From positions 230,885-294,884 of the forward strand of contig NZ_LR588415.1 of the NCBI RefSeq assembly GCF_901447155.2: a stretch of DNA of 64,000 nucleotides. The letters run 5' to 3'. The position numbers and the translations under genes are program-made. The stretch comes from Peptoniphilus catoniae. Its GTDB lineage: Bacteria > Bacillota > Clostridia > Tissierellales > Peptoniphilaceae. Below, piece after piece: positions 54,688 to 62,420 of the stretch. Position 1 is the stretch's first letter. Each line of letters starts with the position of its first letter. The notes beneath the pieces were generated by a model. The model worked only from the letters and a program-made list of their open reading frames with translations, did not search any database and was not told the origin of the DNA.

Positions 54688-55980
54688 ATGAGAATATATT
54701 GTACAAATGAATCAATTGATAATATTCCTGAAGGATTTGATGAAAAACTAGATATAACAAATAAAAAAGATATTGGCTTTAATTTCTGGGATAATTACAT
54801 TAAGTTAGAGAAAGAATTTTCAAAATTAGCCATTGATTTATTATATTTATCGATTTTTGTTTTTGTAGCTGATCGAATAGTAAAAAGAGATACTCAAAAT
54901 GATGGTTGGACTAGGACTATCAAACTAAATATTCCCGTATCTGACATTGATTTTTGGAACTCTCAAAAAGTATTAGTAACTGATATGTTGAATTTTTTAA
55001 GTGGTGACAATTGGACTTTTGAATTTAGACCTAAAACTGTGTATCAAGAGCAAATATACTATTCATCTAAAAAGTATAAAGAGTTGAATAAGAGGAGCTA
55101 TGACAAAATTTGTATGTTTTCAGGTGGTTTAGACTCTTTTATAGGAGCAATAGACTTGCTTGAAGATTCAACCTCTTCAATATTACTAGTTAGTCATTAT
55201 GGCGGAGGAAAAGGAACTAAAAGCTATCAAGATGATATTTTTAAAGCTGTAAAGAATAAATATAAGTTAGATGATAGAGATCAGGTGCAATCATATGTTG
55301 TTGCTAAGAATGGTAAAGAAGATACAACTAGAACAAGATCTTTTATGTTTTTTTCGCATGCAATTGTTTATGCCTCAGCTTTTGGTAGAAAAACTCAGCT
55401 ATATATCCCTGAAAATGGTTATATCTCTTTAAATGTTCCTTTATCTGGATCAAGGTTTGGGAGCAGCAGTACAAGAACTACACATCCATACTACATGAAA
55501 AAATTACAAACTTTAATAAATAATATGAATTTAGATATTAGAATCATTAATCCATATCAATTCAAAACTAAAGGTGAAATGATGAAAGAGTGTAAAAATA
55601 GTAGCTTCCTAAAAGAGCAGTATGTTAATACTATGTCTTGCTCACACCCAGATAATGGTAGATTTAAAAAAGAAAAAACATCAAAACACTGTGGAGATTG
55701 CATCCCTTGCATAGTTAGAAAAGCAGCTATAATATCAGCTTATGGGAAAGATGAAACGGAGTATAGACATAAAAACCTAGAAAAATCTGAAGCTGGAATC
55801 TTAAACAGAAATGCTTTTTTACAAATGCTTGAAAAGCATAATCCCAAAAAAGCGGTATTTGAGATACAGAAATCTGGTCCATTAACAGATAACTTATTTG
55901 AGTTTGCAGACGTTTATAATAGGAGTATAGAAGAATTAAATAAAATATTTAATGAGGTAGATATGAATGAAGTTGATTGA
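54688..55980 (+). CDS. qatC: QatC: QueC-like PP-loop protein of the Qat system
   Basis: The 430-residue protein has an N-terminal extension of about 135 residues, then the PP-loop SGGLDSFIGA (about 145) as in 7-cyano-7-deazaguanine synthase. The zinc-binding Cys group HCGDCIPC is near 335. It would modify a nucleobase, nucleotide or protein; the true substrate in Qat is not settled. ATG 54688 lies one base after the qatB stop. Confidence 0.88.
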   Translation: MRIYCTNESIDNIPEGFDEKLDITNKKDIGFNFWDNYIKLEKEFSKLAIDLLYLSIFVFVADRIVKRDTQNDGWTRTIKLNIPVSDIDFWNSQKVLVTDMLNFLSGDNWTFEFRPKTVYQEQIYYSSKKYKELNKRSYDKICMFSGGLDSFIGAIDLLEDSTSSILLVSHYGGGKGTKSYQDDIFKAVKNKYKLDDRDQVQSYVVAKNGKEDTTRTRSFMFFSHAIVYASAFGRKTQLYIPENGYISLNVPLSGSRFGSSSTRTTHPYYMKKLQTLINNMNLDIRIINPYQFKTKGEMMKECKNSSFLKEQYVNTMSCSHPDNGRFKKEKTSKHCGDCIPCIVRKAAIISAYGKDETEYRHKNLEKSEAGILNRNAFLQMLEKHNPKKAVFEIQKSGPLTDNLFEFADVYNRSIEELNKIFNEVDMNEVD

Positions 55981-56686
55981 TTTTCATTGCCATCCAGATT
56001 TATATAATGACAATTTTAAAATGTTAAACAATGGTAATAAAATAGTTTTTATGACAAATTTACCAGTTTTGTTTGAAAGATACTATCCAAAATATAAAGA
56101 TTCTAAAAATAATTTTTTAGCTTTAGGCTATCATCCAGAATTGATTGAAGAGTACCCTAATTATTTTGAAAAATTTAAACAAAATTTGTATAAGACAAGG
56201 TTCGTAGGGGAAATAGGTCTAGATAATTCTGAAAGAAATAAAGAATCTTTTGAAAAACAACTAAGAATATTTCGAGAAATAATGGATGAGTGTAATAAAA
56301 GTGATGGTAAGATTATATCAATTCACTCAAGAAAAGCTGAAAGTTCTATATTTGAAGAATTAATTAATAACAATAATATATACATTCTACATTGGTACAC
56401 AGGAACTCTTAAAAGACTCCTAGATGGTATGATGAAAAATCAAAACATATATATATCTGTCAATTTAGATATGACAACAACAAAAAAAGGTGCTGATTTA
56501 ATTCACAGTGTACCTATAGATAGAATTGTTTTAGAAACAGATGCTCCTTTTACAAAAGAAAGTAAAAAAAGATATGATTATAAAATATTAGAAGATACTA
56601 TTGCTCAAATAGCAAAAATAAAAAAATGTAATTTAGAAGATGTTACTATTCAAATCCAAGCTAATTCAAAGAAGATATTAGGATAG
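55967..56686 (+). CDS. qatD: QatD: TatD-like nuclease of the Qat system
   Basis: The 239-residue protein is a TatD-type metal-dependent hydrolase: HxH (His7, His9 in DFHCHPD), Glu in GEIGLD, His in SIHSRKAE, His in LHWYTGT and Asp in LETDAPF are all present. It overlaps qatC by 14 nt. It is likely the nuclease that completes the four-gene defence operon. A hairpin shared with the convergent relaxase gene lies at its end. Confidence 0.88.
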   Translation: MKLIDFHCHPDLYNDNFKMLNNGNKIVFMTNLPVLFERYYPKYKDSKNNFLALGYHPELIEEYPNYFEKFKQNLYKTRFVGEIGLDNSERNKESFEKQLRIFREIMDECNKSDGKIISIHSRKAESSIFEELINNNNIYILHWYTGTLKRLLDGMMKNQNIYISVNLDMTTTKKGADLIHSVPIDRIVLETDAPFTKESKKRYDYKILEDTIAQIAKIKKCNLEDVTIQIQANSKKILG

Positions 56687-56710
56687 GAAGTAGTTACCTC
56701 TCTACTTCCT
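56685..56710. terminator. Hairpin between qatD and the convergent relaxase gene
   Basis: AGGAAGTAG (56685-56693) pairs with CTACTTCCT (56702-56710). There is no long T run on either strand, so termination is uncertain. Confidence 0.4.
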
Positions 56711-58025
56711 TCCCATAATAATTTTCATAGTTTTTTCTATACTGAACAAGGTCAGAAAATTGTTCTTTATTCAAAGAATACTCTTGCATAAGGGTGTTCT
56801 TTTTTTCTTGCAATTTATCGAGCTTTGATAGTATTTCTTTTGTCTTTGGTAGTTTTTTATAGTTTTCTAAGATCTCTTTAGCGGCTATTTTATAGACGGA
56901 AAGTTCGCTATAATACTCCTCTGCAAATTGCTTATCTTCAGGATTTTTCTTGTAGTATTTATATATTTCACGATACTTATTTATAGTATTAATATTTTCC
57001 ATATCTTGGGATAAACTCTTCATTTCAGTTTCAATTTTCTTTATTTTATCTAATAAGCCTTGTCTATCATCAGCAGATTTTTTGATCAGGTCATCGAGTT
57101 GAGTAATTGAATTAATTCCCTGTTCTCTTAATTTAATTATTGAATCAGCCATTGTTTTGATATTATGTTTTCTTGCCCAGATTTCGTAACCTTTAGAGGA
57201 TTGAGCTTTTTTATTAGTAGATATATCAATAACATTTCCTACACGTTTTTTAATAGTATTAGCTTTGTTTTTAATAGCTAAATCTATTCTTTCTTTGATT
57301 TTTTCTTCGGTATAATCTTCTCCGATAGTTTTAGCTCTTGTAAATCTTTGCTTATCTTTATGACGAAAAGCAATGTGTTTACCAAACTTAATTTCATAAT
57401 CAAGGGATTTCATATTTTCTAAAAATTCTTCCCACGAGTTAGACTTATTAATCATTCTATCTATATCAAATTGCAGTTTAGACTTCCAGGAATTTCCCTT
57501 CTTGTTTTGGTCATATTCATACCAAGACTTACCAGCAGTTTTATATTTTTTCTTGTAAGCTTCATAATATTCATCAATGACTGAAAGCTTATTTTCTTTA
57601 CATAATTCATCACTTTGATATCTGATTTTATGATAAGATTTTTTGTTAGATTGGTAGCATTTACCAGTCTTGTAATTAACATTATTAAAAATAATATGGT
57701 TATGGATATGCCCTCTATCTATATGAGTTGCAAGAACAAACTCATAATCTTCTTTTAAAATTTTCTTACATAATTCCATTCCTATATCGTGAGCTTTTAT
57801 AGGATCAACCTCTCCTGGTAGAAAAGATTGAATTAAATGTCTAGCCAGAACTGTACCTTTAGTATCATTGTCTTCTCGTGTTTTCATAAATTGAATATGG
57901 GCAGTAGATGGATGACAGTTAAATGAAGATACCAAGAATTTTTCATCAGTTTTTTCACTCTTAGTTATATAATCTATTGCCAAATTTAGAGTTGATTTTA
58001 TAGGATGTATTTTTGTAATTGCCAT
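56694..58025 (-). CDS. ICE relaxase (VirD2/MobA-type mobilization nuclease)
   Basis: The 443-residue relaxase begins MAITKIHPIKSTLNLAIDYI, typical of the Tn1549-like relaxases. The metal-binding motif is HIDRGHIHNHIIFN, with the three His visible. The C-terminal half is a coiled coil. ATG 58025 directly follows the MobC stop (TAATATG); a GTG at 58034 would add three residues. It nicks the ICE oriT and is on the strand opposite to the transfer operon. It is not related to the IME relaxases at sequence level. Confidence 0.9.
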   Translation of the reverse strand: MAITKIHPIKSTLNLAIDYITKSEKTDEKFLVSSFNCHPSTAHIQFMKTREDNDTKGTVLARHLIQSFLPGEVDPIKAHDIGMELCKKILKEDYEFVLATHIDRGHIHNHIIFNNVNYKTGKCYQSNKKSYHKIRYQSDELCKENKLSVIDEYYEAYKKKYKTAGKSWYEYDQNKKGNSWKSKLQFDIDRMINKSNSWEEFLENMKSLDYEIKFGKHIAFRHKDKQRFTRAKTIGEDYTEEKIKERIDLAIKNKANTIKKRVGNVIDISTNKKAQSSKGYEIWARKHNIKTMADSIIKLREQGINSITQLDDLIKKSADDRQGLLDKIKKIETEMKSLSQDMENINTINKYREIYKYYKKNPEDKQFAEEYYSELSVYKIAAKEILENYKKLPKTKEILSKLDKLQEKKNTLMQEYSLNKEQFSDLVQYRKNYENYYGKEVER

Positions 58026-58026
58026 A

Positions 58027-58383
58027 TTAGTCACCAGAACTTTCTTTTGATTTATTAAGAAGTAGGGAATGGATCTGCCATATTTCTTTTGATAATTTTT
58101 CTATTTGCTTATTCATTTCTTCAATTTCATTTTTGTAAATAATGCCAGTTGTATTAGTAGCCTTGGCGATCTGGTTTATGTTATTTGTAGCATTTGAAAG
58201 AAGCCATTGTAAATTTCTAAATGGTTCTAAATCTACAACATATATCTCTTTTTCTAATACACATTTTCTAAGAAAATGGGACATGGTTTTGCAATTAGCA
58301 AGTTTCATTTTCTTTTCAAATACTTCTTTTTCTTCTTTAGTTAGTTTTATTTCTATTCTTTCATTTCTAAATCTATTTGCCAT
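58027..58383 (-). CDS. MobC-like relaxosome protein
   Basis: The 118-residue protein has an N-terminal ribbon-helix-helix-like part (RNERIEIKLTKEEKEVFEKK) and the MobC signature (LSNATNNINQIAKATN). It binds oriT and opens DNA for the relaxase. It is transcribed ahead of the relaxase gene, with which it is coupled. Confidence 0.88.
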   Translation of the reverse strand: MANRFRNERIEIKLTKEEKEVFEKKMKLANCKTMSHFLRKCVLEKEIYVVDLEPFRNLQWLLSNATNNINQIAKATNTTGIIYKNEIEEMNKQIEKLSKEIWQIHSLLLNKSKESSGD

Positions 58384-58409
58384 CTTATTCTCCTTTATAA
58401 AATATGTTT

Positions 58410-58440
58410 CGGGGTCTTAGGGTTCTCCCTAACAAGGTAA
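58410..58440. other. Probable ICE oriT
   Basis: TTAGGG (58417-58422) and CCCTAA (58427-58432) form a hairpin right upstream of mobC, followed by CAAGG. Position upstream of mobC/relaxase and the hairpin fit an oriT. The nic site is not identified. Confidence 0.45.
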
Positions 58441-58450
58441 AAATTAAAAA

Positions 58451-58489
58451 AATGGAGCATTCCGTAAAGGGCTGCTCCATTAATTTTTT
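58451..58489. terminator. Bidirectional terminator near oriT
   Basis: AATGGAGCA (58451-58459) pairs with TGCTCCATT (58473-58481), flanked by an A-rich run on the left and a T run on the right. Confidence 0.7.
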
Positions 58490-58517
58490 CGTAAGTGTCC
58501 GTACACTTACTGTGCTT

Positions 58518-58561
58518 GCTATTAAAGTTATAAGCGCTAGCTATTAAAGTTATAAGCGCTA
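58518..58561 (+). repeat. Perfect tandem repeat, 2 x 22 bp
   Basis: The unit GCTATTAAAGTTATAAGCGC plus TA occurs twice without spacer. Each unit ends with the short palindrome AGCGCT. It may bind MobC or a regulator. Confidence 0.8.
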
Positions 58562-58693
58562 GGCGTTTATTCAGTTCTATTAATTATACCGCACTTATCG
58601 AAGCTAATAAACAACATAGAATAGATTTCAAGGAATATTTCAATATTAACAATATATTCTAAAAATGACAATTGTTTATTCTGCTAATCAGTA

Positions 58694-58816
58694 ATGGAAT
58701 CAGATAAGTTGTATAAATCTAAAATAGTTGTTTTAGACAATGTGTGTCATGATTGTATGGTTGATCTAGAAAGGAGATTAGTAGCAGACCTAACAAGACA
58801 ATTTATAGAGAATTAA
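58694..58816 (+). CDS. Small ORF of unknown function (40 codons)
   Basis: The frame starts at ATG 58694 and reads MESDKLYKSKIVVLDNVCHD, ending RQFIEN. A clear ribosome binding site is absent. I do not recognise it; it may be a remnant of a larger ICE gene lost when the transporter cluster joined. Confidence 0.3.
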   Translation: MESDKLYKSKIVVLDNVCHDCMVDLERRLVADLTRQFIEN

Positions 58817-58926
58817 ATAAAATGTTATCATAAAAAAATATATTTGATAGCGATTATTGACTTCATTAGTTTCTTTATGCTAAAATAAAGTAAACGGTGT
58901 TATCTTAATTTGGGAGGTGAAACTTA

Positions 58927-59538
58927 CTGAGAGACAAAGATGTTACAATAAAGAAAATATTAAAAAGTGCAAAAAGCGAGTTTACAGAGCATGGATTCGA
59001 AGAGGCTTCTATTCGCACTATTGCTAAAAATGCAGGAATTACACCTGGTGCAATATATAAGCATTTTAAATCTAAAGAAGATATTTTTAAGGTACTTGTA
59101 AGTCCTATACTTAATCACTTATACAGAAGAAGTAAAGAATTGACAAATCAAGCGATTGAAGAAATTAAAGTAAATGGTTTACAAGCTTTTGGAGAAAAAT
59201 CTGATGATAGTAATAGGGAATTATTGGAATTTATTTACCAAAACGATTCTATAGTTAATCTTCTGTTTAACTGTTCTCAGGGTACGGAATTTGAATCAAT
59301 TCGTCATGATTTAGTGAATCTTGAAGTGCAGGGTGCTAAGAAATTGATCGAGGTTCTTAAAGAAAAAAAGATTGAAGTAAATGATTTGAATGATGATGAA
59401 CTTCATGTTCTTTATACAATGGCATGTACACCTTTATTTGAGGTAATCACACATAGGTATTCATATAATGAAGCCTTGAATTTTATCGATATGATGGAGG
59501 CAGCAATGAATTTTGGTTGGAGGAGGATTATTAAATGA
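58927..59538 (+). CDS. TetR-family regulator of the transporter cluster
   Basis: The 203-residue protein shows a TetR N-terminal domain (KKILKSAKSEFTEHGFEEAS, then AGITPGAIYKHF). No ATG, GTG or TTG precedes this domain in frame: TGA at 58918-58920 closes the frame. The best start is CTG 58927, with GGGAGG ending 9 nt upstream. Alternatively one A was gained in GACAAAGATG, since the other frame from GTG 58918 reads VKLTERQ and would join. It probably represses the ECF/ABC genes downstream. Confidence 0.75.
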   Translation: MRDKDVTIKKILKSAKSEFTEHGFEEASIRTIAKNAGITPGAIYKHFKSKEDIFKVLVSPILNHLYRRSKELTNQAIEEIKVNGLQAFGEKSDDSNRELLEFIYQNDSIVNLLFNCSQGTEFESIRHDLVNLEVQGAKKLIEVLKEKKIEVNDLNDDELHVLYTMACTPLFEVITHRYSYNEALNFIDMMEAAMNFGWRRIIK

Positions 59539-59572
59539 AAACATAATATAAAATTAAAAATAATAAATTTTG

Positions 59573-59597
59573 AAATCGGGTTAATCCCGATTTTCTG
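59573..59597 (+). terminator. Terminator after the TetR gene
   Basis: AAATCGGG (59573-59580), loop TTAAT, CCCGATTT (59586-59593), then T. Confidence 0.65.
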
Positions 59598-59708
59598 CGT
59601 TTTATGGAAAGTAAACAAAAATAAGAAAAATTTACCAGTAAAGATTATTTTGAATCAATCATATTGCAACTGGTAAATAAATATAAAAATTTAAAAGGAG
59701 GTATTCAA

Positions 59709-60302
59709 ATGAATGAAACAAAATTAAAAACAAAAGATTTAGTTAACATCGGCATTTTTTCAGTGATTTATATGGCACTATCCATGGCGGTAATGATTAT
59801 TCCAATACTTTCACCGATACTTTGGTTATTATGGCCAGCAATGACAGGCATAATATGTAATTTTATTTACATGTTGTTGGTCTCTAAGGTGCCAAAACCA
59901 GGAACGGCTTTACTTTTGATAGCAATTACAGGGATTATATATTTTGCTATAGGAGAATGCACTTTTACAATTGTCATAACTTGCGTTATTGCAGGAGTTT
60001 TAGCAGAAATTACTAGAAAAATTTTGGGATATAAAAGTCAAAAAAGCGTAATAGTATCTTCAGGATTGATTTGCATTGGGTTGATTGGCTCACCATTGCC
60101 TATGTGGTTGTTCCAAGAATCTTATATGAAATCTATTATTAAAATGGGAATGAGTCCAGAATATGTAAATAAATTACAAACTTTAATTTCAATTCCAACA
60201 CTTATCGGGATGATCATTACTGCATTTATTGGAGGAGTCATTGGTGCATATATAGGTAAAGCAATGTTCAAAAAACGTTTTGAGAAAGCTGGAATTATGT
60301 AA
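59709..60302 (+). CDS. ECF transporter S component (MptD/Trep_Strep family)
   Basis: The 197-residue protein has about six membrane helices (starting VNIGIFSVIYMALSMAVMII) and matches the Trep_Strep/MptD family of putative ECF substrate-binding subunits. ATG 59709 follows AAAGGAGGTATTCAA. With the T and A subunits downstream it forms a full ECF importer. The substrate is unknown. Confidence 0.8.
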   Translation: MNETKLKTKDLVNIGIFSVIYMALSMAVMIIPILSPILWLLWPAMTGIICNFIYMLLVSKVPKPGTALLLIAITGIIYFAIGECTFTIVITCVIAGVLAEITRKILGYKSQKSVIVSSGLICIGLIGSPLPMWLFQESYMKSIIKMGMSPEYVNKLQTLISIPTLIGMIITAFIGGVIGAYIGKAMFKKRFEKAGIM

Positions 60303-60989
60303 ATGGAGGGTATTGTAAGAGGCATTATAAAGCTAAATCCACTAACTGAAATCATTTTTTTGATTTCAGTTAGTATTATTAGCTTTGCAAATAATAGCTT
60401 AAAATTAGATGTTTTTATTCTTTTAATGGCTGCTATTATAGCCTTATTTATGGGACTTGTTAAAATATCTTTAAAGGCATTATCTATGTTTGTATTATTA
60501 CAGGGGTTGAAATATTTTGTTTTGCCGATTCTGCCAGATGTCATCTCAGCACATTTTGGATTATTGGTGATTCATGCTCCTAAGTTAATACCGATTTTTT
60601 TAGTTGGTCAAATTCTTATAAAAACTAATCCTATACGAAATATTATGTATGCCCTAAAAATGATGCATTTTCCAAAAAGCCTGATTATTTCTTTGGCAAT
60701 AAGCATCAGATATTTTCCATCTTTAAGAGAAGAAAAAATATTAATCTCAGATGCAATAAAAATAAGAGGCGTGACTGGATTTAAAAAGATACAATTAGGA
60801 CTAATATCATTAATAGTTACAGCTTCTAATACCGCAGATGAATTAGCTCAGGCTATTACAGTAAGAGGGATAGAAAATCCTGCAAGAAAGACTTTTATGG
60901 ATGATACAGGATTTAATATTTGGGATATAGTAATTATTCTATTATGCATTCTGATGTTCTTTAATGTAAAGTTCAAGTTATTTTTATAA
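60303..60989 (+). CDS. ECF transporter T component (CbiQ/EcfT-like)
   Basis: The 228-residue membrane protein has an N-terminal group of helices and the coupling motifs of EcfT (DAIKIRG near 152 and ITVRGIENPA near 190; Ala-Arg-Gly type). It starts directly after the S-component stop. It couples the ATPase to the S component. Confidence 0.85.
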   Translation: MEGIVRGIIKLNPLTEIIFLISVSIISFANNSLKLDVFILLMAAIIALFMGLVKISLKALSMFVLLQGLKYFVLPILPDVISAHFGLLVIHAPKLIPIFLVGQILIKTNPIRNIMYALKMMHFPKSLIISLAISIRYFPSLREEKILISDAIKIRGVTGFKKIQLGLISLIVTASNTADELAQAITVRGIENPARKTFMDDTGFNIWDIVIILLCILMFFNVKFKLFL

Positions 60990-61001
60990 GAGGTACAAAA
61001 C

Positions 61002-62417
61002 ATGATTAGTATAAATGAAGCTTCATATTCCTATAAGAGGAGCTTAGAAGATCAGTTAAAGGAAATTTCAATAAAGATTAATCAAGGAGAAGTTATCTTA
61101 TTATGTGGAAAATCTGGTTCTGGGAAAACAACTATAACAAAATTAATCAATGGATTGATTCCTCATTTTTTAGAGGGAAATTTATTAGGAAATATTTTTA
61201 TAAATGGGATAAACACAAAACAAATGAAGATATATGAAATTTCTGAAAAAGTGGGAACAATTTTTCAAAACCCCAAAACACAGTTTTTTAATTTAGATTC
61301 AGATAGTGAACTAACATTTGGATTAGAAAATTTAGGTGAAAACCCTGATAAAATAAAAAGACAAGTTTTTAAAGTGGTACGTGATTTGGGAATTGAAAGA
61401 TTAAAAAACAGAAATGTTTTTATGATGTCAGGTGGAGAAAAGCAATTACTTGCTATTGCATCTATTTATGCTACCAATCCAGATGTATATGTGTTTGATG
61501 AACCCTCTGCGAATATTGATGAGTATGGCATTGAAAGAATAAGAGAGATGCTTATAAATCTTAAAGCTCAGGGTAAGACAATTATTATTTCTGAACATAG
61601 ACTCTATTATTTAATGGATTTAATTGATAGAGCTATTTATTTACAAGACGGAAAAATAAAATATGTTTTTTCAAATGTGGAATTTTCTTCGATTAGTAAC
61701 GAATCACGAAAGAAACTGGGACTTAGAACTTTTGTAAGAAAGAAAAATGATGATTTTGCAAATCCTGTCACATTTTGTGAATCTGATGACTTTGTAGTTT
61801 CAAATTTAGAATATGAAAATAAGAAACAAAAAATTTTAGATAAGATAAATATTTCCGGAAACAAGGGAGATATTATTGCAATAACAGGTAAAAATGGTCA
61901 AGGAAAAACAACATTAATGAGAATTTTGTGTGGACTGTTGAAAGAAAACGAAGGAAAAATAAGCTATAAAGGAAGTCCCATAAAATATAAAAAACGAAGA
62001 AAACTTTGTTATATGGTTATGCAAGATGTAATTCATCAGTTTTTTTCGGAATCTGTAAGAGATGAATTTAGTTTATTTGATTCTAAAATAGATGAAAAGC
62101 AAATAGATAATATTCTAGAAAAATTAGATCTTAAAAAATTAGATAATCGTCATCCTATGTGCTTATCAGGAGGTCAAATGCAGAGACTTTCTGTAGCATT
62201 GGGGATGTTAATGGATAGAGAAATTATTATTTTGGACGAACCAACGAGTGGACTTGATTATACAAATATGCTCGAAATAAGCAAAGTCATTAAAGAATTT
62301 TCAAATAATAAAATTATATTTATTGTTACGCATGATAATGAATTGATTGATAGTACATGTAATAAATTATTGGAGATTTGCGATGGCAGAATAAAAAGAT
62401 TTTATGAAAGAAGGTAA
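61002..62417 (+). CDS. ECF transporter ATPase, two ABC domains fused
   Basis: The 471-residue protein has two complete ABC domains: Walker A GKSGSGKTT (about 35) with MSGGEKQL, and Walker A GKNGQGKTT (about 298) with LSGGQMQR; both have Walker B (VYVFDEPS, IIILDEPT). It joins the two ECF ATPases in one chain. ATG 61002 lies 12 nt after the T-subunit stop. Confidence 0.9.
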   Translation: MISINEASYSYKRSLEDQLKEISIKINQGEVILLCGKSGSGKTTITKLINGLIPHFLEGNLLGNIFINGINTKQMKIYEISEKVGTIFQNPKTQFFNLDSDSELTFGLENLGENPDKIKRQVFKVVRDLGIERLKNRNVFMMSGGEKQLLAIASIYATNPDVYVFDEPSANIDEYGIERIREMLINLKAQGKTIIISEHRLYYLMDLIDRAIYLQDGKIKYVFSNVEFSSISNESRKKLGLRTFVRKKNDDFANPVTFCESDDFVVSNLEYENKKQKILDKINISGNKGDIIAITGKNGQGKTTLMRILCGLLKENEGKISYKGSPIKYKKRRKLCYMVMQDVIHQFFSESVRDEFSLFDSKIDEKQIDNILEKLDLKKLDNRHPMCLSGGQMQRLSVALGMLMDREIIILDEPTSGLDYTNMLEISKVIKEFSNNKIIFIVTHDNELIDSTCNKLLEICDGRIKRFYERR

Positions 62418-62420
62418 AAG

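Larger units (their letters stand above)
58384..58926. other. Intergenic region with ICE oriT, repeats and a small ORF
   Basis: The stretch contains a probable oriT (58410-58440), a bidirectional terminator, an inverted repeat GTAAGTGT-CCGT-ACACTTAC (58491-58510), a 22-bp tandem repeat and a 40-codon ORF. The rest is AT-rich with nothing recognised. Confidence 0.6.
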
